NCBI RefSeq assembly: GCF_025144145.1 | Contig: NZ_CP083546.1 | Coordinates: forward strand, 2,682,501 to 2,746,500 | DNA length: 64,000 bases | Reading direction: 5' to 3' | Origin: Leisingera sp. M658 | GTDB lineage: Bacteria > Pseudomonadota > Alphaproteobacteria > Rhodobacterales > Rhodobacteraceae | Shown here: positions 19,056-28,628 of the stretch, piece after piece | Layout: the number at the start of each line of letters is the position of its first letter | Numbering within the stretch: position 1 is the stretch's first letter | Notes under the pieces: model-generated | Database searches by the model: none | What the model saw: the letters and a program-made list of their open reading frames with translations, nothing else | What the model was told of the DNA's origin: nothing | Made by a program: the position numbers and the translations under genes

Positions 19056-19963
19056 GAGGCATCCTCCACCATCCAGGCGCAGAGTTCGCCGAAAGTCATG
19101 CCCAGATGTGCGGCCTGCTCTGGCACCAGCGAGGTCGGTGTCATACCGGGCTGGGTGTTGGTCTCCAACAGGATCAGCCCGCCGGCGCCGCGCGCCTCGT
19201 CCCAGCGGAAATCTGTGCGGCTCACACCGCGGCAGCCCAGCACCTCATGCGCCTTCAGCGCATATTCCAGGCACAGGTCATGGATTTCCCGCGGCAGATC
19301 CGCGGGCAGTACATGGCGTGATCCGCCCGGCTTGTATTTGGCGTCGTAATCATACCAGCCGTCGGTCAGGATATCGGTCACGGTCAGCGCCTTGTCCCCA
19401 ACCACGGTGGTGGTCAGCTCGCGCCCCGGCGCGTAGGTTTCAACCATCACTTCGGCAGGCATCTGCTCCGACAGCTGCGGCGGGCCGTTGGCGGCTTCAT
19501 GCACGATATAGATGCCGACGCTTGAGCCTTCATTATTGGGTTTCACCACATAGGGCGGCGCCATCACATGGCCCGCCATCACGTCGGCCTTTGCAAACAG
19601 CCCGCTTTCGACAACCGGCAGCCCGGCGGCGCGGTACACTTCCTTGGAGCGCTGCTTGTCCATTGCCAGCGCCGAGGCCAGCACCCCGGAATGGGTATAG
19701 GGCAGCCCCAGCCACTCCAGCACGCCCTGCACGCAGCCGTCCTCGCCCCAGCGCCCGTGCAACGCGTTGAACACCACATCCGGTTTGATATCCGCCAGAC
19801 GCGCGTGCAGGTCCCGGCCTGCATCAATCTCAATAACCTCGAACCCCTCACCGCGCAAAGCAACCGTGCATTCACGGCCGCTGGACAGCGATACGTCGCG
19901 TTCGGCTGACGGGCCACCCATCAGCACCGCGACTTTCGGGAGTGTCCTGCTCGACTTACTCAC
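19043..19963 (-). CDS. ddl: D-alanine--D-alanine ligase
   Basis: A 306-residue ATP-grasp enzyme that makes the D-Ala-D-Ala dipeptide used by MurF. Family motifs are [17 protein letters not shown] near the start, [11 protein letters not shown] in the ATP-binding domain, and [20 protein letters not shown] at the end. The GTG at 19963 gives [17 protein letters not shown], the expected N-terminus, with GAGG about 8 nt upstream. Starting at the TTG at 19978 would add five residues without a ribosome site. Confidence 0.95.
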   Translation of the reverse strand: MSKSSRTLPKVAVLMGGPSAERDVSLSSGRECTVALRGEGFEVIEIDAGRDLHARLADIKPDVVFNALHGRWGEDGCVQGVLEWLGLPYTHSGVLASALAMDKQRSKEVYRAAGLPVVESGLFAKADVMAGHVMAPPYVVKPNNEGSSVGIYIVHEAANGPPQLSEQMPAEVMVETYAPGRELTTTVVGDKALTVTDILTDGWYDYDAKYKPGGSRHVLPADLPREIHDLCLEYALKAHEVLGCRGVSRTDFRWDEARGAGGLILLETNTQPGMTPTSLVPEQAAHLGMTFGELCAWMVEDASCNR

Positions 19964-20326
19964 CACGAAGCGCCTCAATACATGCGGGGCTTTGCGCCCC
20001 TGTTTCTTGGAGCCTGGAACAGGCCCGCATTATGTCTTTGCGCCGGTTAGATCCGGCTGATTTTTTGCGGGGCAGCCTGCCCCGGATTCTGCTGGGCATC
20101 CGCCCTGTATTCTGCCGGGCATCCGCCCCGGACTCTGCTGGGCATCCACCCTGTGCATCGGCATAGAATTGCCGCCTCTTCGGCACCCTACCGCCCAAAA
20201 TCTTACCGGGGCGTTAATGATGCTTTTACCACGTTTATCAATTGCCGCTGCCCGCGCCCCTCCGGAGCTTTATGGTCACCTCTAGCTGCGGCAAGCGAAG
20301 CCTTTGTCAGCACTCGGGTTTTCCAG
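19964..20326. other. murB-ddl intergenic region
   Basis: 363 bases without a recognisable gene. It contains a GC hairpin (about 20069-20083) beside a T run and three 23-nt tandem repeats at 20084-20152. A promoter for ddl-ftsQ-ftsA is plausible but I see no clear boxes. Confidence 0.6.
20084..20152. repeat. three 23-nt tandem repeats
   Basis: Three units begin at 20084, 20107 and 20130. Each carries TCTGCYGGGCATCCRCCC with 2-4 differences. 23 is not a multiple of three, so the repeat is not a coding one. Confidence 0.8.
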
Positions 20327-21280
20327 TTATTCGGACAGCTGTTCGGGAAGCGGATCACCAATCCGCATGATTTCCCACTCTAGCGTGATGCCGGAATCTT
20401 CGTAAACCTTTTTCCGCACATCTTCGCCCAGACCTTCCAAATCTGCGGCAGTTGCGCCACCCGTGTTGATAAGGAAGTTGGAATGTTTCCCGCTCATCTG
20501 CGCACCGCCGCGCCTTGCACCGCGCATGCCGGCGTTGTCGATCACCTTCCAGGCCTTCAGGTCATGCACGTCATCGGCGCGGCCCGTGGATGAAAACCCC
20601 GCCGGATTGCGGAAGGTAGAGCCGGCCGAACGGTCACGGGTCGGCTGGCTCTCATCGCGCTTTTGCAACTGTGCCTCCATCCGGGCATGCAAGTCCTCTG
20701 GATCGCCCTTGGGACCGCGCAAGGTGGCATGGACCAGCACCGCGCCCTCTGGGAAAGCGGTCTGGCGGTACTGGAAATCCAGCTCCTGCGCGGTAATCTC
20801 GCGGATCTCGCCCTCGCGGGTCACGATGGTGGCCGACACAAACACATCCGCAGTATAGCTGCCGTAACAGCCCGCGTTCATCCGCACCGCGCCGCCGATC
20901 GAACCGGGGATGGTGCGCAGGAAGGTCAGGTCAACACCTGCATCCGCCGCACGTTTTGCGACATGGGCATCCAGCGCCGCCGCACCGGCGGTGACGGTAT
21001 CCCCGTCAACCGAAATCCCGTTAAAGCCGCGGCCCAGCCGGATCACCACCGCGCGCATGCCGCCATCGCGCACAATCAGGTTAGACCCCACCCCTATCGG
21101 GAACACCGGCACAGCCGGGTCCAGCCGGCGCAGGAATTCTGCCAAATCGTCTATATCCGCAGGCTGGAATAGATGGTCCGCCGGGCCGCCCACCCGCAGC
21201 CAGGTCAGCTCCGCCAGCGGTTTCTGCCAGGAAAGGCGCCCGCGAACCGCCGGAAGGATGATTTCAGTTTGCTCCGCCAT
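20327..21280 (-). CDS. murB: UDP-N-acetylenolpyruvoylglucosamine reductase MurB
   Basis: A 317-residue flavoenzyme reducing UDP-GlcNAc-enolpyruvate to UDP-MurNAc. The FAD-binding PCMH motifs [11 protein letters not shown] and [12 protein letters not shown] are present, along with [13 protein letters not shown] and the catalytic-Ser region [11 protein letters not shown]. The final [20 protein letters not shown] matches the type I enzyme. ATG 21280 ([10 protein letters not shown]) is chosen; the longer frame from 21319 would run further into the upstream small gene, which already overlaps by 76 nt. Confidence 0.95.
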   Translation of the reverse strand: MAEQTEIILPAVRGRLSWQKPLAELTWLRVGGPADHLFQPADIDDLAEFLRRLDPAVPVFPIGVGSNLIVRDGGMRAVVIRLGRGFNGISVDGDTVTAGAAALDAHVAKRAADAGVDLTFLRTIPGSIGGAVRMNAGCYGSYTADVFVSATIVTREGEIREITAQELDFQYRQTAFPEGAVLVHATLRGPKGDPEDLHARMEAQLQKRDESQPTRDRSAGSTFRNPAGFSSTGRADDVHDLKAWKVIDNAGMRGARRGGAQMSGKHSNFLINTGGATAADLEGLGEDVRKKVYEDSGITLEWEIMRIGDPLPEQLSE

Positions 21281-21534
21281 CGTTTTTGCCGCCCCAGCTT
21301 CCAGCCAATAAACGCGCACAGTCCGTATACAAGATGGCCATCGAAATAAAGGGTGAACGCGGCGCCATGGTCATGATTTTCGTGAAACCGGTCCCAAGAC
21401 AGCCAGATCAGCATAAGCCCCCAGAGCAACACCAAAGCTTGCGCCAGCCGGTACCACTTGAACCGGGCTAGATAATAGAAGCCAATCAGCCAAACGGCCC
21501 CAAAGGCCATCCAAATTGCAATTACAGCGGTCAC
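21205..21534 (-). CDS. small membrane protein (109 aa) upstream of murB
   Basis: A 109-residue protein with three hydrophobic segments (about residues 3-22, 32-50 and 66-84), an [10 protein letters not shown] motif between the second and third, and a basic tail. I do not recognise the family. The GTG at 21534 is strongly supported by GGAGG ending 6 nt upstream. The last 76 nt overlap the murB start, so translation is probably coupled. The position within the mur run suggests a role in the envelope, but this is context only. Confidence 0.65.
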   Translation of the reverse strand: MTAVIAIWMAFGAVWLIGFYYLARFKWYRLAQALVLLWGLMLIWLSWDRFHENHDHGAAFTLYFDGHLVYGLCAFIGWKLGRQKRWRSKLKSSFRRFAGAFPGRNRWRS

Positions 21535-21654
21535 TACCAACCTCCACGTCCGGCAACACGCACACCGGAGCAACAGCAGGAAACAAAAACAATCTTCCGT
21601 AGGTAGCACTTGCTGTGAAAACAATCCGTAAACGCGCGGTGATTTCCTGCCCGG

Positions 21655-21903
21655 TCAGCGGCTCAGCCTGCGCTTTACCCACCGCCCCAGATAGATCACC
21701 GGCCAGCGCAGTACCGACATGCCTGCCAGCAGCACCGCCAGCCCCCACCAGGGGCCGTTTTCATAGGTGACATAGCCAAGCAACGGAATGCCCAGTGCAA
21801 TCAGCACATAGGCGCGCCGCCAGTGATTGTCGCGGCTGGGGATCATCGCCAGGATATTGGCGGTCAGCGCCCAGACGGCGGCAAGCGTCAGGGACAGCGT
21901 CAT
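21655..21903 (-). CDS. DUF2484 family membrane protein
   Basis: An 82-residue protein starting MTLSLTLAAVWALTANILAM, then HWRRAYVLIALGIPLLGYV and a third hydrophobic stretch ending RWPVIYLGRWVKRR. This is the DUF2484 pattern, found in Rhodobacterales between murC and murB. Function is unknown. The ATG at 21903 has AGGGA upstream. The 100-nt gap to murC contains a GC-rich hairpin. Confidence 0.8.
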   Translation of the reverse strand: MTLSLTLAAVWALTANILAMIPSRDNHWRRAYVLIALGIPLLGYVTYENGPWWGLAVLLAGMSVLRWPVIYLGRWVKRRLSR

Positions 21904-22003
21904 GCCGCGCGTCCCTGGAGGGCATCTTCTTCTGGCCGGAAGTATCCCGGGGGACGCCGCCGCAGGCGGCGGGGGGCAGCGCACCCTGCTGCCCTTGCTG
22001 CTC

Positions 22004-23401
22004 TCATTGCTCCAGCCGTTCCGGCAGGCCGTTGGCCCAGGTGCTGATCGTACCCGCCCCCAGGCAGACAACCATATCACCGGGACGCGCCTGTTCGCGC
22101 ACCAGGCGCTCCAGATCTTCTTCGCTGAGGATGGCGCGGGCGTGGCGGTGGCCGTGGCGGATCAGCCCGGCAACCAGATCATCGCGGCCGGCGCCCTCGA
22201 TCGGGTCTTCGCCTGCTGCGAACACTTCGGCAATCGCCACCACATCCGCCTCGTTGAAACAGGCGCAGAAATCGTCGAACAGGTTCGACAGGCGCGAATA
22301 GCGGTGCGGCTGATGCACTGCGATCACCCGGCCCTCGCTGGCCTGGCGCGCCGCCTTCAGCACCGCGGCGATCTCCACCGGGTGATGGCCGTAGTCGTCG
22401 ATGATGGTGACGCCATTCACCTCGCCCACCTTGGTGAAACGCCGGTTCACGCCGCCAAAGGCCGCCAGCGCCTCACGGATTTCGGAACTGTTCATACCCA
22501 GATGCCGCGCGACCGCCACGGCGGACAGCGCGTTGGAGACATTGTGATCCCCCGGCATCGGCAGGGTGCAGCCCTCGATCACCCGGTCTTCGGCCTGCAG
22601 ATGCACGTCAAAATGCGCCACACCGCCCTTGTAGGTCAGGTTCTCGGCCCGCACATCGGCCTGGGCGTTGAAACCATAGGTCACAACCCGGCGGTCGGAA
22701 ATCCGCCCGATCAGCGCCTGCACCTCGGGATGGTCAGTGCAGCAAACGGCGATACCGTAGAACGGAATGTTTGACACAAACTCCAGGAAACCGTCGCGCA
22801 ACGTGTCAAAGTCGCCCCAATGCTCCATATGCTCGGGGTCGATATTGGTCACCACGGCGATGGTCGCAGGCAGCCGGTTGAACGAGCCGTCGCTCTCGTC
22901 GGCCTCGACCACCATCCATTCGCCCTGCCCCATCCGCGCGTTGGAGCCATAGGCGTGAATGATGCCGCCGTTGACGATGGTCGGGTCAAAGCCGCCGGCC
23001 ACCATCAGCTCTGCCATCATGGTGGTGGTGGTGGTCTTGCCATGAGTGCCGGCAATGGCGATGTTGGATTTGAGCCGCATCAGCTCCGCCAGCATATCGG
23101 CGCGGCGCACCACCGGCAGGCCGCGAAGACGGGCCTCGTCCAGCTCCGGATTGCCCGGTTTGATGGCGGAAGAGATCACCACAACCGCGGCGTTCTCCAG
23201 GTTTTCCGCCTTCTGGCCCACAAAAATACGCGCGCCCAGCTCTTCCAGCCGGCCGGTGATCTTGGAAGTTTTCAGGTCCGACCCCTGCACCATATAGCCG
23301 AGGTTCAGCAGCACCTCGGCGATGCCCGACATGCCGATGCCGCCGATCCCCACAAAATGGATCGGGCCGACGTCTCCGGGCAGTTTGGTTGCAGGGTTCA
23401 T
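22004..23401 (-). CDS. murC: UDP-N-acetylmuramate--L-alanine ligase MurC
   Basis: A 465-residue Mur ligase adding L-Ala to UDP-MurNAc. The N-terminal Rossmann motif [18 protein letters not shown] loop GTHGKTT (118-124), central EADESDGSF and C-terminal [14 protein letters not shown] are all present. It starts 5 nt after the murG stop on the same strand, so murG and murC are coupled. Confidence 0.98.
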   Translation of the reverse strand: MNPATKLPGDVGPIHFVGIGGIGMSGIAEVLLNLGYMVQGSDLKTSKITGRLEELGARIFVGQKAENLENAAVVVISSAIKPGNPELDEARLRGLPVVRRADMLAELMRLKSNIAIAGTHGKTTTTTMMAELMVAGGFDPTIVNGGIIHAYGSNARMGQGEWMVVEADESDGSFNRLPATIAVVTNIDPEHMEHWGDFDTLRDGFLEFVSNIPFYGIAVCCTDHPEVQALIGRISDRRVVTYGFNAQADVRAENLTYKGGVAHFDVHLQAEDRVIEGCTLPMPGDHNVSNALSAVAVARHLGMNSSEIREALAAFGGVNRRFTKVGEVNGVTIIDDYGHHPVEIAAVLKAARQASEGRVIAVHQPHRYSRLSNLFDDFCACFNEADVVAIAEVFAAGEDPIEGAGRDDLVAGLIRHGHRHARAILSEEDLERLVREQARPGDMVVCLGAGTISTWANGLPERLEQ

Positions 23402-23406
23402 GACAG

Positions 23407-24498
23407 TTATCCTTCTTCGGCCAGCTGCTCAACCAGTGCCGCCAATCGTTCGGTGGCATCGGGAACCCCGGCGCTCAGTGCGGCTGCCGACATTTGCGTG
23501 GCAGCCTGCGGGTTACTCAGAATTGCGCCCATATGCTCTGCCAGCACCGGGATATCAAGAGCGCTTTCCGGGATCACCACCGTGGCATTGGCGTCAACCA
23601 GCCCACGGGCATTGGCGCTTTGGTGGTCGCCCGCCGCAGCGGCAAAGGGGATCAGGACCGAGGGCCGCCCGATAATCGAAATATCGGCCACCGACGAGGC
23701 GCCCGAGCGCGAGATCACCAGCTGCGCTTCCGACATCCGCGCAGGCACGTCGGTAAAGAAGGTCTGCACATCGGCGTTGATGCCGTGTTCGGCATAGAAC
23801 GTATTGACCCGGTCCAAATCCTCCGCCCGCGCCTGATGCGACACCCGCAGATAGCGGCGGATTTGATCCGGCAGCGCAGCCACAGCCCCGGGCACCACGT
23901 CGGACAGGATCCGCGCGCCCTGGCTGCCGCCCATCACCAAGAGCGACATCGGATAGTCGCCCGGCGGGATATAGGCAGCCCCTGCCCGTTCCATTACCGC
24001 GCTGCGCACCGGGTTGCCCACATGCTCATGCGCGACACCTTCGGGCAGCGCGGTCGGCCAGGTGCCGCAGGCCACCCCTGCGACCCGCTTGGCAAACAAC
24101 TGGTTGACCCGGCCCAGCACACCGTTCTGTTCATGGATCATCCGCGGCAGCTTCAGCAGCGTTGCCGCCCCCAGCGCCGGGATCGACGGGTAGCCGCCAA
24201 AACCGATGACGGCATCGGGGCGTTCGCGGCGCATCTGCATCATCATCGACAGAACGCCGCCTGCAATTTTCGGACCCGCCAGCGCCTTGCCCAGCAGCCC
24301 GCCGCGGGCAAAGGTGGCCGAGGACACTTGCGAAATCTCAACCGCGCTTGGAAACGACGCGGTATAGCGCGCGCCCCGCGCGTCAGTCGACAGTTTCACC
24401 CGCCAGCCGCGCGCCAGCATCATCTCGGCCAGCGCCTGTGCCGGAAACATATGGCCGCCGGTTCCGCCAGCGGCCATCAAAAGCAGTTTTTGTGCCAT
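23407..24498 (-). CDS. murG: lipid II synthase MurG
   Basis: A 363-residue GT28 glycosyltransferase that transfers GlcNAc to lipid I on the inner membrane face. The G-loop [19 protein letters not shown] is at residues 5-23, [15 protein letters not shown] is near 115, and [12 protein letters not shown] and the UDP-binding [11 protein letters not shown] are in the C-terminal half. It lies 24 nt after ftsW. Confidence 0.97.
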   Translation of the reverse strand: MAQKLLLMAAGGTGGHMFPAQALAEMMLARGWRVKLSTDARGARYTASFPSAVEISQVSSATFARGGLLGKALAGPKIAGGVLSMMMQMRRERPDAVIGFGGYPSIPALGAATLLKLPRMIHEQNGVLGRVNQLFAKRVAGVACGTWPTALPEGVAHEHVGNPVRSAVMERAGAAYIPPGDYPMSLLVMGGSQGARILSDVVPGAVAALPDQIRRYLRVSHQARAEDLDRVNTFYAEHGINADVQTFFTDVPARMSEAQLVISRSGASSVADISIIGRPSVLIPFAAAAGDHQSANARGLVDANATVVIPESALDIPVLAEHMGAILSNPQAATQMSAAALSAGVPDATERLAALVEQLAEEG

Positions 24499-24522
24499 CC
24501 CAGGGGGTCTCTTTCACATCTC

Positions 24523-25689
24523 TCAGCGGCCGCGGCCGTTCAGGTAATCCGCAATCCCGCCCTGCGGACGCGTGCGGGTAAAGGCCAAGAGCATACCCAC
24601 CGCAATCCCGGTGGCAATCAGCGAGGATCCGCCATAGCTGACAAACGGCAAAGTCATGCCTTTCGCAGGCAAGAGCCGCACCGCAACACCCATGTTGATC
24701 ATCGCCTGCACGCCGAACATGCAGACCAGACCGGTGCCTGCGAGACGGATGAAAATATCGCGCTCCCGCATCAGCCGGAACAGCGAACGCACCACGATCG
24801 AGGCGTAAAGCACAATCAGAACCGCGACCAGCACCAGCCCGTATTCCTCGGCCGCGACGGCAACGATGAAATCGGTATGGGCATCGGGCAGCGACCATTT
24901 CACCTGCCCCTCACCAACGCCAACCCCAAACAGCCCGCCCTCGCGGATCGCATTGGTGGCATAGCCCAGCTGGGTGGTCGGATCGACATCGGGGTTCAGG
25001 AAGCCGTCGATGCGGCGGGCAAAGTGTTCGGAGCTGTTGTAGGCAAAGACGCCCCCCATCACCACCACGGCGGCCATGCAAACCAGCAGCAGCATCGGCG
25101 CCCCAGCCACAAAATACATCACCCCCCAGCCGAACAGGATCAGGCTGGCCTGGCCGAAATCCGGCTGCAAAACCAGCATCATAACGACCATCATGCACAG
25201 CGCAAAGGACATCAGCGTGCCGGGTGGCCCGTTGATCTGCTGGCTGGCGGCAATCATCCAGGCCGCAACCACAATAAAGCCGGGCTTCAGGAACTCCGAC
25301 GGCTGCAGGGAGGCAAATCCCAGCGAGTACCAGCGCACCGCACCCTTGCCGAAATCGGTGCCGAAAATCGGCAAAAACGCCAAGGCGACAAAGGCCAGGG
25401 CAAAGCCCAGCACCGCCAGCCGCCGCACCAGCGTCGGCGACATCACGGATGTCACCAGCATCGCCGTCAGCGCCGTCAGGCCAAAAACCGCCTGCCGCTG
25501 CACATAGTGGAAATTGCCGAACCCGTTGCGCTCCGCCAGCGGCACCGAGGCCGCCAGCCCCAAGAGCAGCCCGATCACGAACAGCATCAGGATGCAGGAC
25601 ATTGTCCATTTATCCAGCGTCCGCCACCATTTCGGAAGAATCGGCTCACCTGCCTGCACGGGAACCGCGCCATAGACCATCTCAGTCAT
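24523..25689 (-). CDS. ftsW: SEDS glycosyltransferase FtsW
   Basis: A 388-residue SEDS protein with about ten membrane segments. It polymerises lipid II in the divisome together with FtsI. Family motifs are FGKGAVRWYSLGFASLQPSE, NPDVDPTTQLGY, EEYGLVLV with its conserved glutamate, and LLPAKGMTLPFVSYGGSS. The ATG at 25689 (MTEMVYGAVPVQAGEPILPKW) gives a normal length; the frame is open further upstream but without recognisable sequence. It is the first dcw gene after the interrupted stretch. Confidence 0.96.
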   Translation of the reverse strand: MTEMVYGAVPVQAGEPILPKWWRTLDKWTMSCILMLFVIGLLLGLAASVPLAERNGFGNFHYVQRQAVFGLTALTAMLVTSVMSPTLVRRLAVLGFALAFVALAFLPIFGTDFGKGAVRWYSLGFASLQPSEFLKPGFIVVAAWMIAASQQINGPPGTLMSFALCMMVVMMLVLQPDFGQASLILFGWGVMYFVAGAPMLLLVCMAAVVVMGGVFAYNSSEHFARRIDGFLNPDVDPTTQLGYATNAIREGGLFGVGVGEGQVKWSLPDAHTDFIVAVAAEEYGLVLVAVLIVLYASIVVRSLFRLMRERDIFIRLAGTGLVCMFGVQAMINMGVAVRLLPAKGMTLPFVSYGGSSLIATGIAVGMLLAFTRTRPQGGIADYLNGRGR

Positions 25690-26291
25690 GGGAATACCGC
25701 CACTATATGCCTCGTTCCGCCCCATTTTTCGGGGTCTCACAGAAACTGTAACGAAACGTGAGCCGCGGCGCCAGAAAAAGAACACAGTTCGGCGGAAAAC
25801 CACCGCACCGTCGACCGCCCATCTTGACAGGCAGGAAGCTGCCAGCGGATGCCGGCACTCCGCGGGAACCCGCCGTCTGAACAATACAGTTGCTAGGCAG
25901 AAAGCCTTTCAAGAACCGGAAAATCACGGCATTGCTCGCGAACATAGACCCAGGCACACACTGTCTTGGTCTGCTATTAAACGGGGGGCTGGCATCTTCA
26001 CCGGTGTACCGTCAGCCAAGAGGGCTGCGCTCCGGCCAAAGGTTCTGTCAGCTCGTGCCCGCAGTCGGCGGCTGGAATACACTACCCCGCCGCCTTGGCT
26101 GCCTGCAGGAAACACCGCGGCGCATCCTCATTGATCCGTTAGTGCGTGTCCCCGTGCTGTGCATGAGTTCATGCCCGGCGCAGCAAAAGCTGACTTATCT
26201 TAGACCGGCTGCGGGTGCCCGATCCGGTGAACTGGCAGTCTGAGCCCATGCACGAAACCGCTTTGTGGCCGCATGATCGCGGTTACAGCAT
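25690..26291. other. gene-free interval beside ftsW with IS66 remnant
   Basis: 602 bases without an intact gene. The only recognisable content is a decayed IS66 transposase fragment on the minus strand (see 25920-26080). The ftsW promoter should lie near 25690-25800. Confidence 0.55.
25920..26080 (-). pseudogene. IS66 TnpC fragment (degenerate)
   Basis: Two minus-strand pieces in different frames read LLADGTPVKMPAPR (near 26020-25975) and AWVYVREQ (near 25956-25933). Order and spacing match the IS66 TnpC stretch where a DDTPVKVLAP-like catalytic motif is followed by WxYVRDxRP. The first catalytic Asp reads Gly, and a frameshift separates the pieces. There are no visible terminal repeats. The match is from memory of the family. 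Confidence 0.5.
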
Positions 26292-27464
26292 TCAGCCTTC
26301 ACGCCGCTCAGCAATCGCTGTTCCCGCTGCCCAGCCCGAAGACCACGCCCATTGAAAATTATAGCCGCCAAGCCAGCCGGTGACATCGACAGCCTCGCCG
26401 ATGACATAAAGTCCGGGTAAGTTCTTCGCTTCCATTGTGCGCGAGGACAGCGCCTCCGTGGAAATTCCTCCTGCCGTCACCTCTGCCTTCGCATAGCCCT
26501 CGGTGCCAGTGGGGTGGAATGTCAGCTGCGACAGGTAACCGGCGGCGCGCTCAAGGTCTGCATCGGAACTGTTGCCCAATTCCTTTCCCAATCCGATACG
26601 CGCTGACAACACCTCGGCCAGGCGGTTCGGAAGATGCTCGCTCAATGCCGATCTCAGCCTTGAGCGGGGCGCCCGCCGCCGGGCCTCGCGCAGCACCTCC
26701 AGGGCATTGTCGACCAGCGTCAGGACAACCGGTTCACCGGGGGTCCAATAGGAGGACACCTGCAAGATAGCTGGCCCCGACAGCCCCCGGTGAGTAAACA
26801 GCCCCGCTTCGGTGAAACTGGCCGTTCCGACCCGCGCTGTGACCGGGCTGGAAACGCCGGAAATGTCCCGGAACGCCTGTGAGTCCGGACCCAGCGTCAA
26901 CGGCACGAGCGCGGGTCTCGGCGGCACCACCGTCAGGCCGAAGCGTTGCGCGATCTGGTAGGCGATGCCAGTAGCCCCCATCTTCGGAATCGAGGGGCCG
27001 CCGGTGGCGATGACCAGTTTCGCTGCTGTCGCTCCGGCAACGCGGAAAAGCCCGTCGCCATGGCCGATCTCGCCGATCTGCGTCGAAAGACGGATATCAA
27101 CGCCGCCACGGGCACACTCGTCAAGGAGCATCGCTACAATCTGCCGTGCGGAGCCGTCGCAGAAGAGCTGCCCCAAGGTCTTCTCGTGCCAGGCGATGCC
27201 GTAGCGTTCGACCAGCGCGAGGAAATCCCACTGGGTATACCGTGCGAGAGCGGACTTGGAGAAATGCGGATTCCCGGACAGAAAGCATTCCGGCCCGGTC
27301 CACATATTGGTGAAGTTGCACCGGCCTCCACCCGAAATCAGTATCTTCTTCCCTGCCTTGTCTGCATGATCCAGCAGGAGCACACGCGCACCTGCCTGCC
27401 CGGCAATCGCGGCTGCCATCAGGCCGGCAGCACCGGCACCAAGCACAATTACGTCATATTTCAT
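26292..27464 (-). CDS. HI0933-family flavoprotein (BaiN/YhiN-like)
   Basis: A 390-residue FAD-dependent oxidoreductase of unknown substrate. The dinucleotide fold VIVLGAGAAGLMAAAIAG is at residues 5-22, the HI0933 hallmark GKKILISGGGRCNFTN at 38-53, ATGGPSIPKMGATGIAY near 155, and the C-terminal EVTAGGISTEAL, GLYVIGEAVDVTGWLGGYNFQ closing motif. It is complete. It sits between decayed IS66 pieces inside the dcw cluster, so it may have arrived with mobile DNA; its codon use looks host-like. Confidence 0.9.
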   Translation of the reverse strand: MKYDVIVLGAGAAGLMAAAIAGQAGARVLLLDHADKAGKKILISGGGRCNFTNMWTGPECFLSGNPHFSKSALARYTQWDFLALVERYGIAWHEKTLGQLFCDGSARQIVAMLLDECARGGVDIRLSTQIGEIGHGDGLFRVAGATAAKLVIATGGPSIPKMGATGIAYQIAQRFGLTVVPPRPALVPLTLGPDSQAFRDISGVSSPVTARVGTASFTEAGLFTHRGLSGPAILQVSSYWTPGEPVVLTLVDNALEVLREARRRAPRSRLRSALSEHLPNRLAEVLSARIGLGKELGNSSDADLERAAGYLSQLTFHPTGTEGYAKAEVTAGGISTEALSSRTMEAKNLPGLYVIGEAVDVTGWLGGYNFQWAWSSGWAAGTAIAERREG

Positions 27465-27598
27465 GCACGTCCTCTACGTCTCTCAGACAGAGGAGAAAAG
27501 GGACAATCGCACCATGCGCCTCGCTCCAGACACAACGGAGAAGCAGGAAATCAGCTTCCTCGACCGTGTCAGCTCTCAGGCATTCGAAAACGGACAGA

Positions 27599-27776
27599 TT
27601 AATCATCCTTCCACGCCCGCCCGTTCTTGCGGATTGGAATGGCCGGGATGGCGTCACGCTCAAGGATGGCCGCGTGACAACGGCGTGTGGCCTTGGCCAG
27701 TTCTGACTTGCCCGGAATCCGTGCCAGCTGCGCGGCCAGCCGGACCTCCAGTACATCGAGCAAAGGCTTTGACGTA
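27599..27776 (-). pseudogene. IS66 TnpC / IS5 transposase fusion fragment
   Basis: One minus-strand frame ending at the TAA 27599-27601 reads SKPLLDVLEVRLAAQL, then RIPGKSELAKA, and continues without a break into TRRCHAAILERDAIPAIP and IRKNGRAWKDD. The first half matches the C-terminal region of IS66 TnpC. The second half matches the IS5-family pattern in which TRRCH is followed by a PxRKNxxxW motif. The junction lies at about KAT. The frame has no start codon, so it is a remnant of one element inserted in or recombined with another. Confidence 0.6.
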
Positions 27777-27929
27777 AGTGGCGCCAGGAGGGCACCGGAC
27801 TTTCAGCTTGGCGGCCGGAAGTTCCAGGGGAGGATTTCGCCGGCCTGTTGGCAGAGTGACCTGCAGCCCGTCCCATGGGCGTGGATGCAGGCCGGCTTCT
27901 CTCCGAGACGGGACTTTGAGGAGATCCGG

Positions 27930-28262
27930 CGGCGCTGGCTTTGCAACCATTCTCAGAATCCGGCGGCCAGCGGCGCGGTGCGGGCCTGCCGGGCACCAGC
28001 TTGATCCTGACAGCGCCCGAAACGATCCGGATCACCTCACCTGATACAACAAGGTCCGGTTCCGGCGGCACCTCTGGCACATCGCAGACCATCAGCGGGG
28101 CGAAAAAGGTTCTCAACCTTTGCCGTTGGCAATATCAACCTCCCATGCTCCGCCAGCCGGCGCTAGGCCGACGGCTGGTTTGGGAAGAACTCCATACCGC
28201 GCCGCCACAGCATTCACGCCGTGCCCGGCTCAAGCGTATCCGCCATCGCCGCCCGCGGCTGA
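27930..28262 (-). pseudogene. IS66 TnpA (OrfA) remnant
   Basis: Reading the minus strand with frame changes gives MADTLEPGT, GVNAVAARYGVLP, then NQPSA, a stop where Trp is expected, RRLAEHGRLILPTAKVENLF, APLMVCDVPEVPPEPDLVV and IRIVSGAVRIKLVPG. This follows the IS66 OrfA layout: a helix-turn-helix VNxVAARYGxxxNQLSxWRRxA, then LPxxxxxFAPLVV, then an IRIxxGxVxIxL tail. At least two frameshifts and one TGG-to-TAG change mean it is dead. No intact tnpB follows. Confidence 0.75.
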
Positions 28263-28299
28263 AGCCACCTTGACACTGCGCGCGGCGCCATCCATATAA

Positions 28300-28311
28300 T
28301 TATCATGATAA
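28300..28311. promoter_or_regulatory. 12-bp palindrome upstream of abm-marR
   Basis: TTATCATGATAA is a perfect palindrome in an AT-rich patch, 19 nt before the monooxygenase ATG. The position and symmetry suit an operator for the MarR protein encoded downstream; overlap with the promoter would give autorepression. Confidence 0.55.
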
Positions 28312-28329
28312 CATAAGTGGAGAAACACC

Positions 28330-28623
28330 ATGACCGCCCCCTTCCAACTGATCGCCAGGATCACTCCGAAACCGGAACACATGCAGGATGTGCGCCAAAG
28401 CCTGCTGGATATTCTGGAACCGACCCGCGCCGAACCCGGCTGCCTGAAGTTCCTGCTGGCCGAAGGCCGCGATGGCGATTGCTTCTTTCTCGACGAAGAA
28501 TGGGCCAGCGACGACGCCCTGGCGGCGCATTATGCAGCGGACTACATCACGCCGGTCTTCGCCAAATACGAGGCCTGGCTTGCAGCACCGGTGGAAATCC
28601 ACAAGATGACCCCGCTGGCCTGA
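28330..28623 (+). CDS. ABM-domain monooxygenase (putative quinol monooxygenase)
   Basis: A 97-residue dimeric alpha/beta-barrel of the antibiotic biosynthesis monooxygenase superfamily, resembling YgiN. Features are FQLIARITPKPEHMQDV, EPGCLKFLLAEG, CFFLDEEWASDDALAAHY and the terminal VEIHKMTPL. These cofactor-free enzymes act on quinols or hydroxylated aromatics; the substrate is unknown. The ATG follows gtggagaaacacc. A marR gene begins 5 nt after the stop, so the two form an operon under the palindrome at 28300. Confidence 0.88.
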   Translation: MTAPFQLIARITPKPEHMQDVRQSLLDILEPTRAEPGCLKFLLAEGRDGDCFFLDEEWASDDALAAHYAADYITPVFAKYEAWLAAPVEIHKMTPLA

Positions 28624-28628
28624 GCCTC

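Larger units (their letters stand above)
27465..28329. other. 865-bp interval without intact genes
   Basis: Between the flavoprotein and the monooxygenase gene. Only decayed transposase pieces are recognisable (27599-27776 and 27930-28262, minus strand). The 27465-27598 and 27780-27925 parts show nothing I can identify. Confidence 0.65.

Noticed and set aside
20084-20152. CRISPR-like repeat
   Set aside because: Units are contiguous without spacers, differ from one another, and no cas gene is in the window.
26292-27464. Treating the HI0933 flavoprotein as a transposon passenger with certainty
   Set aside because: It is intact, with host-like composition, and no terminal inverted repeats or target duplications could be paired around it.
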